Under the pieces are notes generated by a model that worked only from the letters and a program-made list of their open reading frames with translations, made no database searches and was not told the origin of the DNA. DNA of 64,000 nucleotides, taken from positions 247,828 to 311,827 of the forward strand of contig JAAYQU010000045.1 of the NCBI GenBank assembly GCA_012519055.1. Direction: 5' to 3'. Every line of letters starts with the position of its first letter. Positions within the stretch are counted from its first letter, which is position 1. This document shows positions 1-7,743 of this stretch, one piece after another. Source of the DNA: Bacteroidales bacterium. GTDB lineage: Bacteria > Bacteroidota > Bacteroidia > Bacteroidales > Salinivirgaceae. Both the position numbers and the translations under genes were made by a program.

Positions 1-1420
1 TAAAATCAATTGATGCAGAACGGATTCCTTCAAGGCCACGAAGTTGTTCAAAATCAACTTTTTCAAGTTTTTTTCCTGTATATACTTCATAAGCTGTACG
101 GCATGCTGCCTCAATAACACCACCAGTTGCACCAAAGATAGCAGCTGCACCTGTTGACTCTCCAAGTGGACTATCGAAATCTTCATCAGGCATATTATTT
201 AGGTCCATGTTAGCTTCTTTAATCAAGTGAGCTAACTCGCGTGTTGATATTGAGAAGTCAACATCAGGATTATTGTCTGTTTTAAATTCATCACGTTGAC
301 ACTCATATTTTTTCGCCAAGCAAGGCATTATTGATACAACAATCAAGTCCTCACGTTTTACACCAATTTTGTCAGCAAAGTAAGTTTTTGCGATGGCTCC
401 AAACATTTGCTGTGGCGAACGTGCTGTTGATGGAATATCAAGCATATCTGGGAATTGTTGTTCAAAGAAATTAACCCAACCTGGACAGCATGATGTTAAG
501 ATAGGTAGATTAGTTGGTTCGCCATTCAAGAATTTAGTTAATCGGCTGAGCAACTCGGTACCTTCTTCCATAATGGTTAAGTCTGCAGCAAAGTCGGTGT
601 CGAATACGTAATCAAAACCTAAACGACGTAATGCAGCAGCCATTTTACCAGTTACCAATGTACCTGCTGGCATTCCAAACTCTTCCCCTAAAGCTGCGCG
701 AACTGCAGGAGCTGTTTGTACAACAACAGTTTTCTTTTTATCTGCAAGTGCGCGAATAAGTCTTGGAGTATGATCAACCTCAGTTAATGCTCCTGTTGGA
801 CATACAGCAACACACTGTCCGCAATATGTACAACTAGACTTAATCAAGTCCATTTCAAATGCAGGGGCAACAACAGAAGTAAATCCGCGGTTGACAGCAC
901 TTAATGCACCTACAGTTTGAACTGTATTACACATAGTTTCACAACGACGACACATTACACATTTATCAAGGTCTCGAATAATTGAAGGAGAGTAGTCGGT
1001 TTTATGTTTTGACATTTCGGCTATCTCTTCATTATGAATAGTTCTAACACCAAGTTTAATTGCTAAATTTTGTAAGTCGCACTTTCCAGATTTTGGACAA
1101 GTTAAACAATCTTTCGGGTGATTAGAGAGTATAAACTCTAGAACTGTTCTACGTGCATTTAAAACGCGCATTGTGTTTGTGCGAACCACCATGCCTTCAG
1201 TAACATCTGTTGAACATGATGGAGCTAAATTACGGCGTCCTTCGACTTCTACAACACATATACGGCAACCAGCTGGTTTATTTTCGATACCCAAGTGTTC
1301 TAGATTCATATAACACAAAACCGGAATATCTATCCCTAGTTTACGTGCTGCTTTATAGATTGTTGTTCCAACAGGTACCTCGACCTGTTTGTTATCTATC
1401 GTAAGTTTTACAAATTGCAT
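1..1420 (-). CDS. hydA: [FeFe]-hydrogenase catalytic subunit HydA/HndD, 3' end cut by window
   Basis: This is the catalytic subunit of a soluble multimeric [FeFe]-hydrogenase, which reduces protons or oxidises H2 with NADH and ferredoxin in bifurcating enzymes. The reading frame is open from the ATG at 1420 to the window edge, about 473 codons of a usual 580 or so. Visible in order: a [2Fe-2S] domain (C36, C52, C55, C69), a His-Cys [4Fe-4S] site (H101, C105, C108, C114), two ferredoxin clusters (C154-C164 and C197-C207), then H-cluster motifs TSCCPGW (309-315), MPCLAKKYE (365-373) and GATGGVIEAACRT. The ACPGGC-type motif lies beyond the edge. It is last in an operon after HydB, with an AGGAGG ribosome-binding site overlapping the hydB stop. 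Catalytic identity is secure. Bifurcation is inferred from the partners. Confidence 0.95.
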   Translation of the reverse strand, partial: MQFVKLTIDNKQVEVPVGTTIYKAARKLGIDIPVLCYMNLEHLGIENKPAGCRICVVEVEGRRNLAPSCSTDVTEGMVVRTNTMRVLNARRTVLEFILSNHPKDCLTCPKSGKCDLQNLAIKLGVRTIHNEEIAEMSKHKTDYSPSIIRDLDKCVMCRRCETMCNTVQTVGALSAVNRGFTSVVAPAFEMDLIKSSCTYCGQCVAVCPTGALTEVDHTPRLIRALADKKKTVVVQTAPAVRAALGEEFGMPAGTLVTGKMAAALRRLGFDYVFDTDFAADLTIMEEGTELLSRLTKFLNGEPTNLPILTSCCPGWVNFFEQQFPDMLDIPSTARSPQQMFGAIAKTYFADKIGVKREDLIVVSIMPCLAKKYECQRDEFKTDNNPDVDFSISTRELAHLIKEANMDLNNMPDEDFDSPLGESTGAAAIFGATGGVIEAACRTAYEVYTGKKLEKVDFEQLRGLEGIRSASIDF

Positions 1421-1429
1421 TGTCAATTT

Positions 1430-1435
1430 CCTCCT
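1430..1435 (-). promoter_or_regulatory. Strong Shine-Dalgarno site of hydA
   Basis: AGGAGG on the minus strand lies nine bases before the hydA ATG and overlaps the hydB TAG stop, which suggests translational coupling. Such strong sites are unusual among the genes of this window. Confidence 0.7.
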
Positions 1436-3227
1436 ATTGTATGAATATAGCGTTAAATTTACATTTCTCAATACATGCTCCACACTTGATACACAAATCT
1501 TGATTTATGGTGTGTGGTTGTTTGCGTTCGCCTGTAATGGCTCCAACCGGACATACGCGTGCACATGCTGTACAACCGGTACAATTATCAGGATTAATGA
1601 AATATTGCATTAACTCTTTACATGAACCGGCACGACATTTTTTCTCGTTTACGTGCTCTTCGTACTCATCCCAAAAGTTGTCCAATGATGATAATACGGG
1701 GTTAGGAGAGGTTTGACCTAATCCACAAAGAGCGGTGTCTTTTATAACACGACCCATATTTTGTAGAAGTTCCAAATCTTCCATTGTTCCGTGTCCTTTA
1801 CAAATTTTGCCAAGCGTTTCGTGCATACGTTTGTTTCCTACGCGACATGGAGCACATTTACCGCAAGACTCCTCAACTGTAAATTCAAGATAGAATTTAG
1901 CTACCGAAACCATACAGTCGTCTTCATCAAGAACAATCATACCGCCTGAACCCATCATTGAGCCTGCTGCAACAAGGGTGTCAAATTCTATTGGTGTGTC
2001 AAGGTGTTTTTCGGCTAAACAACCGCCCGATGGACCTCCTGTTTGAACAGCTTTGAATTTTTTACCATCTTTGATTCCGCCACCAATTTCGTAAATAACT
2101 TCACGAAGTGTGATGCCCATTGGTACTTCAATTAAACCAACGTTGTTGATTTTTCCTGCAAGAGCAAATACTTTTGTTCCTGGAGATTTTTCAGTACCAA
2201 TTGATCTGAACCATGCGCCTCCCTTTTGAATAATTACAGGAATATTTGCAAATGTTTCAACGTTGTTAACGTTTGTTGGTTTGCCCCAATATCCTGATTC
2301 TGCGGGGAATGGTGGTTTTACGGTAGGTTCACCACGTTTACCTTCCATTGAGTGAATTAATGCTGTTTCTTCACCGCAAACAAATGCTCCAGCACCATAT
2401 TTCAACTCAATATCGAAATCAAATTTACTTCCTAGAATTTCTTTACCTAACAAGCCATATTCACGTGCTTGAGCAATTGCAATTTGCAGACGTTTAATTG
2501 CTAATGGATATTCTGCACGGATATAAATTAAACCTTTTGTTGCACCAATTGAATATCCGCAAATAGCCATTGCTTCAATAACTGAGTGTGGGTCACCTTC
2601 AAGGATTGACCTGTCCATAAATGCGCCGGGGTCGCCCTCGTCAGCATTACAAACAACATATTTCTGGTCTGCTTGATATTTGCTTGTAAATTCCCATTTT
2701 AGACCAGTAGGGAAGCCTGCACCGCCACGTCCGCGTAAGCCCGAATCTTTAATTATTTTGATTACGTCTTGTGGAGTCATCTCTGTAAGGCAGCGAGCCA
2801 ATGCTTCGTATCCTTCGCGACCGATGTACTCTTGAATGTTCTCAGGATCAATAAATCCGCAGTTTCTAAGAGCAATACGTAACTGTTTGCGATAGAAACC
2901 CATGTGTTTTGAGTCTTCAATTGTCTCTTTTTTGTTTGGATCAACATAAAGAAGTCTCGGAACTTTACGTCCTTTGATAATATGTTCGGCAATTATCTCT
3001 TTCGTATCTTCTGGTTTTACATGTACGTAAAAAGTATTGTCGGGCATAATTTTAACAATAGGACCCTTTTCACAGAATCCAAAACAACCTGTTTCGATAA
3101 CCTGTACGGTATTGCTAAGGTTGTTTTCTTCAATTTGTTTTTTGAAGTTTTTAGTTATTGCAGCACTTTCGGATGCTCGGCAACCTGTGCCACCGCATAC
3201 TAAAATATGCATCGAGTATTTTGCCAT
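1434..3227 (-). CDS. hydB: NADH-binding hydrogenase subunit HydB/HndC (NuoF-like)
   Basis: This is the flavoprotein subunit that takes electrons from or to NAD(H) through FMN and passes them along Fe-S clusters to HydA. The 597 residues show an N-terminal thioredoxin-like [2Fe-2S] domain (C11, C16, C48, C52), the NADH motif GRGGAGFPTGLKW (166-178), the FMN motif NADEGDPGAF (194-203), a [4Fe-4S] site (C455, C458, C461, C501) and a C-terminal 2x[4Fe-4S] ferredoxin domain (C549-C559 and C579-C589). This extended layout is typical of HydB in bifurcating hydrogenases rather than respiratory NuoF. GGAGG at 3237-3241 fixes the ATG at 3227. It sits 15 bases downstream of the small ferredoxin-like subunit. 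Confidence 0.95.
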   Translation of the reverse strand: MAKYSMHILVCGGTGCRASESAAITKNFKKQIEENNLSNTVQVIETGCFGFCEKGPIVKIMPDNTFYVHVKPEDTKEIIAEHIIKGRKVPRLLYVDPNKKETIEDSKHMGFYRKQLRIALRNCGFIDPENIQEYIGREGYEALARCLTEMTPQDVIKIIKDSGLRGRGGAGFPTGLKWEFTSKYQADQKYVVCNADEGDPGAFMDRSILEGDPHSVIEAMAICGYSIGATKGLIYIRAEYPLAIKRLQIAIAQAREYGLLGKEILGSKFDFDIELKYGAGAFVCGEETALIHSMEGKRGEPTVKPPFPAESGYWGKPTNVNNVETFANIPVIIQKGGAWFRSIGTEKSPGTKVFALAGKINNVGLIEVPMGITLREVIYEIGGGIKDGKKFKAVQTGGPSGGCLAEKHLDTPIEFDTLVAAGSMMGSGGMIVLDEDDCMVSVAKFYLEFTVEESCGKCAPCRVGNKRMHETLGKICKGHGTMEDLELLQNMGRVIKDTALCGLGQTSPNPVLSSLDNFWDEYEEHVNEKKCRAGSCKELMQYFINPDNCTGCTACARVCPVGAITGERKQPHTINQDLCIKCGACIEKCKFNAIFIQ

Positions 3228-3236
3228 GTTGCGTTT

Positions 3237-3241
3237 CCTCC
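3237..3241 (-). promoter_or_regulatory. Shine-Dalgarno site of hydB
   Basis: GGAGG on the minus strand is nine bases before the hydB ATG. Together with the hydA site it suggests the two largest subunits are translated at a high rate compared with the upstream regulatory genes, which lack clear sites. Confidence 0.6.
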
Positions 3242-3242
3242 G

Positions 3243-3641
3243 TTATTTGTTATCAATAGTATCGTAGTTTTCTGGTAGAATACCTTCAACCAATTCTCCA
3301 TTCTTAATGTATGACTCAATAATTTGGTCAGCTTTTTTGGTATTTACGCCGCCAAATACAATTGGGTCTTTGCCTGGTAGTGTAACTTCAACAGTTGGTT
3401 CAGCAAAGCTGTAGCCCATATCACCTGTTTGAGTTACCACGGCTTCAATACTTCGTTTTTCTAGTTCTTCTATAAAGAAGTTGAATGTCTCTTTGGCACC
3501 TGATGCAATTCCGCTTGTGCCCATGCCAACTTTTACTTGTACAAGGCTTTCATAATTGTCGCCTTTTTCACGAAGGTGTACCTTAGCTTGAAGGTCCTCC
3601 TTCATTTTACGTAGGTCAGCCAATGATTTTACTTTAGCCAT
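3243..3641 (-). CDS. Thioredoxin-like [2Fe-2S] ferredoxin-family subunit, HndB-like
   Basis: The 132-residue protein has the size, N-terminus (KSLADLRKMKEDLQ) and VxVGMGTSGIASGA segment of the (2Fe-2S) ferredoxin domain proteins encoded between NuoE- and NuoF-like subunits in HndABCD hydrogenases. Such proteins have a thioredoxin fold. The sequence contains no cysteine at all, so it cannot itself hold a [2Fe-2S] cluster and more probably has a structural role in the complex. It lies 15 bases before hydB and 15 bases after the upstream ATPase gene. The family call is fairly firm; the function is inferred. Confidence 0.8.
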   Translation of the reverse strand: MAKVKSLADLRKMKEDLQAKVHLREKGDNYESLVQVKVGMGTSGIASGAKETFNFFIEELEKRSIEAVVTQTGDMGYSFAEPTVEVTLPGKDPIVFGGVNTKKADQIIESYIKNGELVEGILPENYDTIDNK

Positions 3642-3656
3642 TTTTGTTTGTTTTTA

Positions 3657-4211
3657 TTAATTTGAATTATTGTTAATTATATCATGAATGTTTTCTTCAA
3701 ACATTTCTCTTAAGTATTTCACTATCTGGGGGTTATTGATAGGCGTACCCTCTAATGCCTCTTTTATTTCACGAGTATCAAAGGTAATGGTTTTTTCTTT
3801 AAATACATGCGTATAAATAAAATCAATTTCTGGATTTCCTGTAATGAGAATTGTCATAACTCCCGCAATGTCTCCTACAGGGGGTCTGTCAATATTGTCG
3901 TATACAAACATTGCAACAACTGTTGTGCCTACACCTTCTTTTGATTCAATAGTTAAATATCCTCCTGTTTTCTCAGCATTTTGTTTGAACAAAGGGATTC
4001 CCAATCCAACTTTTCTGGTTGTTCGTGTTGTGTAGAAAGGATCAACTATTCTTTTTGCAATCTCTTCAGACATTCCCCTTCCATTATCTTTTATGGTAAC
4101 AGTCAAGGTGTTAGCTTCGGGCTGTTCGTCAATAGTGATTTCTGTTAGCAGTGATTTTGCACTAACAGAGTTGTTCGCTACATCTAATATATGTAAGGCT
4201 ATGTCTTTCAT
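3657..4211 (-). CDS. GHKL ATP-binding protein (histidine-kinase-type ATPase domain)
   Basis: This 184-residue protein carries an isolated HATPase_c fold: the N-box-like region around ANNSVSAKS, the G1 box KDNGRGMSEE, a DPFYTTRTTRKVGLGIPLF segment matching the F/G2 region, and a GVGTTVV strand. There is no dimerisation or phosphoacceptor domain, so it is not a classical sensor kinase. Homologous genes are regular members of [FeFe]-hydrogenase clusters, next to PHP and DRTGG proteins. A role in phosphorylation-based or ATP-gated control of the hydrogenase is an inference. The C-terminal 60 or so residues are not recognised. It starts 10 bases after the PHP gene stop. Confidence 0.85.
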   Translation of the reverse strand: MKDIALHILDVANNSVSAKSLLTEITIDEQPEANTLTVTIKDNGRGMSEEIAKRIVDPFYTTRTTRKVGLGIPLFKQNAEKTGGYLTIESKEGVGTTVVAMFVYDNIDRPPVGDIAGVMTILITGNPEIDFIYTHVFKEKTITFDTREIKEALEGTPINNPQIVKYLREMFEENIHDIINNNSN

Positions 4212-4221
4212 TTATATTGCT

Positions 4222-4983
4222 TTACTTTGATTGAGCTTTGTTCCTAAAACCCTCTATTTTTCTATTATCTTGATTTTTAAATGCTTTTACTATCTCTTCT
4301 AAAGTTGGATTTTCTATATTGTAAATGGTATATGCGTCTCCAATGTTTTCTATGAAATGTGCATCTGAACTCTGTGTGAATGTAAATTTCGAGTACATGG
4401 GGAATTTTTTTCCGAACTCCTCTGTTGTTGTGTATCTCGATAGCTCCAATGCTTCAAACCGCAAATCTGGGGGGATAAATCCTAACTGGCTTAAAATCGA
4501 GTATTTTGGTCTGTCGATATGTGCAGGAACAAATACTCCACCTATTTCATGAACTTTCTGTTCAATTTTATCTATTGAAACGTCAAGAGCAGTAATTAGC
4601 AAGGTTTCAACCTCTTCAACAATCATCTCGTCTTTATCCACAACTAATTGGTAACCAAACTTTTCTGTACTGTTTTGTATAAATGGCAGATGCTCGTCAA
4701 TATATTTTTGAATTTCATTAACTTGCTCATAGTTATAGAAATAGGCTAAACAGTGAGCCTCCTCTTTGGTTGTTATCTCTACCCCTGGAATAACAGTAAT
4801 GCCTTTCTCTTCAGCTACTTCGGCTACTATTTTACACATTTTTGTAGAGTTGTGGTCGGTAATAGCCAATATATTGATATTGCACAATAGAGCTTGTTCC
4901 ACGATATTTTGTGGGCTCATCATCAAATCTCCGCAAGGCGAAAGAACTGTGTGTATGTGCATATCAGCTTTATATAAAGGCAT
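4222..4983 (-). CDS. PHP-domain metal-dependent phosphoesterase
   Basis: The N-terminal DMHIHTVLSPCGDL gives the first metal-binding motif of the PHP superfamily. ITDHNS, PGVEIT, PAHIDRP and SSDAH supply the further metal ligands, so the active site looks intact. PHP proteins of this length (253 residues) hydrolyse phosphate esters such as nucleoside or histidinol phosphates; the substrate here is unknown. The gene abuts the DRTGG gene upstream (stop and start adjacent) and is 10 bases before the ATPase gene, so it is part of the hydrogenase operon. One possible role, not shown, is to remove a phosphate placed by the neighbouring ATPases. Confidence 0.9.
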   Translation of the reverse strand: MPLYKADMHIHTVLSPCGDLMMSPQNIVEQALLCNINILAITDHNSTKMCKIVAEVAEEKGITVIPGVEITTKEEAHCLAYFYNYEQVNEIQKYIDEHLPFIQNSTEKFGYQLVVDKDEMIVEEVETLLITALDVSIDKIEQKVHEIGGVFVPAHIDRPKYSILSQLGFIPPDLRFEALELSRYTTTEEFGKKFPMYSKFTFTQSSDAHFIENIGDAYTIYNIENPTLEEIVKAFKNQDNRKIEGFRNKAQSK

Positions 4984-5316
4984 TTATTTTAAAAGGGTAT
5001 ATAGTTTTCCTGTTATATCAAATGTTGATTCGTCTGTAGCTAAAATAGGTATTTGCTCTTCCTCGGCTTGCTCTGCCATATCTGCATCAGGTTGAAATCC
5101 TTTTACTAAAATAATTGCAGCCAACTCTTTTAGTGATGCTATTGCCATAACGTTTTTGTGCGTTTGTAGGGTAATCCAAACTTGACCTTCATTTGAAAAT
5201 CCCATAACATCGCTTAAAAGGTCGGAAACATATCCGCCGGTAACTTCGCGATTTAAGCCCTTGCTTCCTGCCAAAACAGTAAGGTTTAATTTATCTACGA
5301 TATCTTGTACTTGCAT
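4984..5316 (-). CDS. DRTGG-domain protein
   Basis: This 110-residue single-domain protein matches DRTGG proteins, named for a motif that reads LNREVTGGYVSDLLSDVM here. The domain occurs next to CBS domains and in phosphotransacetylase N-termini and is thought to bind a small ligand; its function is not settled. It is the second such protein in the operon, between the HydS-like hydrogenase and the PHP gene, and its stop is directly followed by the PHP start. A sensing role is an inference. Confidence 0.8.
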   Translation of the reverse strand: MQVQDIVDKLNLTVLAGSKGLNREVTGGYVSDLLSDVMGFSNEGQVWITLQTHKNVMAIASLKELAAIILVKGFQPDADMAEQAEEEQIPILATDESTFDITGKLYTLLK

Positions 5317-5353
5317 AATTAATTGAATATTATTAAGTTTGATTTATATTTCA

Positions 5354-6739
5354 TTACTTATTTGCATTTTTTGCTCCACGTTTTGTACAATCTCTTTCGA
5401 AGCAGTTTTTACCCCAAATTTTTCGCATTAACTGTACACTTCTTTCCTGACTTAAAGCCCCACGATTTTGCATTTGTGTTCGTACGAAAACACAGTACGA
5501 CATTTGCGCTTTGCGTTGAGCAATATCTTCGGCAAGAGATTGACATGACGGTGCTCCGCACATTCCACAATCGGTTCCCGGCAGATAGCACATCAACCGC
5601 CGTACCTTTTCCAATTTGCTTATGGCTTTATTTATATCTTCGTCAATAGCCATCATAGAGCGTGGTTGTATGTCGTGAATAATGCACTTGTTGTGTAAAT
5701 ACTCTCTCTCATCTAAAATAGGGTTTTCAACGGGATTTATCATCAGGCTTTCACGTTGTCTTTTTGAACGTTTTTTAATCCCTTCAACTGCAATAAATCT
5801 GTTTATTACTGTAAGTATCCCGCCTGCACAGCTTTCATCGCATGCACGAATTTCCACAAAATCAATGTCGGTAACTTCGTCGTTCTCTAATTTTTCTAAA
5901 AATTCAATGGCATTATGTACTTCATCAATAGCCAAACAACGTCCTTCGAATCTGTCAATTTCACCGTTTGTTAGAGGCCAACGAATACTGCGATGATGTA
6001 TTTTAGAGGCTTCTATATCACTGAAATCTAAGTTCTTATTGTTTTTAAGAATCCACGATATTTTATTGAAAATAAAATTCATATTAATAACACCATCAAT
6101 AGATGAGTGCTCTTCGCCAACAGGGCTTTTAATAGCTGCAATTTTTGCTGCGCAAGGAGTGATATAGAAAATTCCTATATCATTTGGTTCTACACCAGCA
6201 TCTTCTAACTTTTTGCGATAATAGATTGCAGCAATGTCGAGTGGTTGTTTGCGTTTTATAAGGTGCTGGACTAATGATGGAAATTTTACCTGTATTAATC
6301 TAACTATTGCAGGACAATATGATGATATAAGAGGCTTTGTATCACCGTTTTCAGTCATATAATCCCTAATATTATCTACAAGAAAATCCACTCCATTTTC
6401 AACTTCATAAACATCGGTAAAACCTAATTCATAAAGAGCTGCAGTTATTTGTCGTATATCAATATCAGTATCAAATTGACCCAATAATACACATGGAACA
6501 AGGGCAACCCTGCGTTTATAGTTAAAAATCATTTGAAAATCATCTTGTTCAACACTGATAGCCTTTGCAGGACAAGCCGTTAGACAAACGCCGCAGTCAA
6601 TACATCTGTTTTCGTAGATTTTAGCCTTCCCGTCACGTACACGTATTGCTCCGGTTGGACACGCTGTCATGCAATGTGTGCAACCAAAACATAATTCATT
6701 GTCGATTTTTAGTGCGTGATGGAAAGCTTGTTCTTTCAT
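5354..6739 (-). CDS. HydS-like sensory-type [FeFe]-hydrogenase domain protein
   Basis: The 461 residues begin with two [4Fe-4S] ferredoxin motifs (C17-C27 and C46-C56), followed by a compact H-cluster domain and a C-terminal Fe-S domain (C391, C394, C399 with further C384 and C416). H-cluster motifs are modified: L1 reads SSYCPA (Y141, C142) where catalytic enzymes have TSCCP, L2 is TPCAAK (C196), and the last cysteine pair is C300/C304 in RACDESCAGG. The four cysteines that hold the cubane are present, but the cysteine used for proton transfer is replaced by tyrosine. This fits the putative sensory groups described for HydS enzymes. The PAS domain found in some of these is missing. It may sense H2 or redox state for the cluster. 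Confidence 0.85.
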   Translation of the reverse strand: MKEQAFHHALKIDNELCFGCTHCMTACPTGAIRVRDGKAKIYENRCIDCGVCLTACPAKAISVEQDDFQMIFNYKRRVALVPCVLLGQFDTDIDIRQITAALYELGFTDVYEVENGVDFLVDNIRDYMTENGDTKPLISSYCPAIVRLIQVKFPSLVQHLIKRKQPLDIAAIYYRKKLEDAGVEPNDIGIFYITPCAAKIAAIKSPVGEEHSSIDGVINMNFIFNKISWILKNNKNLDFSDIEASKIHHRSIRWPLTNGEIDRFEGRCLAIDEVHNAIEFLEKLENDEVTDIDFVEIRACDESCAGGILTVINRFIAVEGIKKRSKRQRESLMINPVENPILDEREYLHNKCIIHDIQPRSMMAIDEDINKAISKLEKVRRLMCYLPGTDCGMCGAPSCQSLAEDIAQRKAQMSYCVFVRTQMQNRGALSQERSVQLMRKIWGKNCFERDCTKRGAKNANK

Positions 6740-6764
6740 ATATATTGAGTTAAAAGTTTGTAAA

Positions 6765-6792
6765 GTAGAGACGGAGCATGCTCCGTCTCTAC
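6765..6792. repeat. 28-bp perfect palindrome, dispersed repeat copy 1
   Basis: GTAGAGACGGAGCA is followed directly by its exact reverse complement. An identical copy is at 63151-63178. It lies inside the hydrogenase operon, between the anti-sigma-like gene and the HydS-like gene, and could fold in the mRNA as a strong hairpin that separates expression of the two. Confidence 0.9.
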
Positions 6793-6802
6793 AAAAAGTA
6801 AA

Positions 6803-7225
6803 TTATGTTGTTTTACTCAGGTAATTTACAAAATTGAGAGTTGTGCCCTTATTTACAACACTCTCTATATGCATTTTATCGGTATTTCGTTTAATATTTG
6901 GTAATCCCATTCCTGCGCCAAATCCCATTTCTCGTACAGCAGGGCTTGCTGTGGAATATCCCTCAACCATCGCCTCTTCAATATTTGGTATTCCAGGACC
7001 TTTATCCGTTATGGTTATGTTTATCTCTTCGGGTGTGATTTTTACTTCTACTTTACCAGCATAGGCGTGAGCACACACATTAACCTCAGCCTCATACAGA
7101 GCTACCACAACACGTTTGATAATCTTGGGATCTATATTTATTTGCTTTAAAACCTTTTTAACTTCACTTGAAGCTGTACCGGCACTAGCAAAATCGCCCC
7201 CCATAATTTTGAATTCGAACTGCAT
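6803..7225 (-). CDS. Anti-sigma-factor-type serine kinase / GHKL ATPase
   Basis: This 140-residue protein has the single-domain layout of RsbW/SpoIIAB-like kinases: an N-box region (YEAEVNVCAHAYAG), the G1 box ITDKGPGI, a second glycine-rich segment MGFGAGMGLPNIKRNTD, and a final GTTLNF strand. Such proteins bind ATP and phosphorylate or sequester a partner. It follows the first DRTGG gene by five bases and precedes the HydS-like gene, so it probably relays a signal within the hydrogenase cluster. No sigma factor or anti-anti-sigma factor is encoded nearby in the operon, so the partner is unknown. Confidence 0.88.
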   Translation of the reverse strand: MQFEFKIMGGDFASAGTASSEVKKVLKQINIDPKIIKRVVVALYEAEVNVCAHAYAGKVEVKITPEEINITITDKGPGIPNIEEAMVEGYSTASPAVREMGFGAGMGLPNIKRNTDKMHIESVVNKGTTLNFVNYLSKTT

Positions 7226-7230
7226 TGTTT

Positions 7231-7575
7231 CTAATATAAAGATTCTAGTCCAGCGTTATACAGTAGAGCCGAAGCTTTAAACATTGAGTAGCTACACTCA
7301 ATTATTGTTTGCTCATTTTCAATTGCTAACTGAATCATATCTTCAGTTGCCTTTTTACCTCGTACCAATACAATGCACGAGATATCCGACATTTCAGCAG
7401 TTCTGATGGCTTGAAGATTAGCCAACCCCGTTAGTAATATCAAATGTTCGGTATCGATTGTTAATACATCGCTCATCAAATCCGACGCGAATACGTACTG
7501 ATACTCTGTTTGCTCTCCGCCTTCTCCTGTAATTATTCGAGCATTTAATACTTTGGCTACCTCCTTATGGTTCAT
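7231..7575 (-). CDS. DRTGG-like protein, first gene of hydrogenase operon
   Basis: This 114-residue protein resembles the other DRTGG protein of the operon in length and fold-defining segments (FASDLMSDVLTI, and an alternating hydrophobic LILLTGLANLQAIRTAE helix), although the signature itself is degenerate. It is the first gene of the minus-strand operon that ends in hydA, with a TATCTTTG -7 box about 40 bases upstream. Its role is unknown; a regulatory ligand-binding role is inferred from the context. Confidence 0.75.
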   Translation of the reverse strand: MNHKEVAKVLNARIITGEGGEQTEYQYVFASDLMSDVLTIDTEHLILLTGLANLQAIRTAEMSDISCIVLVRGKKATEDMIQLAIENEQTIIECSYSMFKASALLYNAGLESLY

Positions 7576-7615
7576 AGTTTATCTGTTAAAGCATGCTAAA
7601 TTTATTTTGCCTTAG

Positions 7616-7623
7616 CAAAGATA
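7616..7623 (-). promoter_or_regulatory. Probable -7 box of the hydrogenase operon promoter
   Basis: TATCTTTG on the minus strand matches the Bacteroidota -7 consensus TAnnTTTG. It is about 40 bases before the first gene. The expected -33 TTTG is poor (TTTC near 7638), so the promoter may need an activator. Confidence 0.45.
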
Positions 7624-7707
7624 AGTTTCATTTACGAAATTTAAGCATAGAGTAGGGGTTGTTAAGTAATTCATATTCAGTTTAAATAAATATTTCTTTT
7701 TTAAATG

Positions 7708-7743
7708 TGTGATTTATTATTCCTTAATGTAAAATAAATCACA
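7708..7743. promoter_or_regulatory. Perfect 11-bp inverted repeat, possible operator
   Basis: TGTGATTTATT (7708-7718) and AATAAATCACA (7733-7743) are exact reverse complements separated by 14 bases. The outer TGTGA/TCACA bases recall CRP/FNR half-sites, but the spacing is far larger than in a normal site. It lies about 85 bases upstream of the hydrogenase -7 box. Confidence 0.5.

Noticed and set aside
1389..1716. Plus-strand frames in the hydrogenase region
   Set aside because: They are antisense to hydA and hydB, which have complete cofactor motifs.
7708..7743. Inverted repeat as a classical CRP site
   Set aside because: The half-sites are 26 bases apart rather than six, so it does not fit a CRP dimer; kept only as a possible operator of unknown type.
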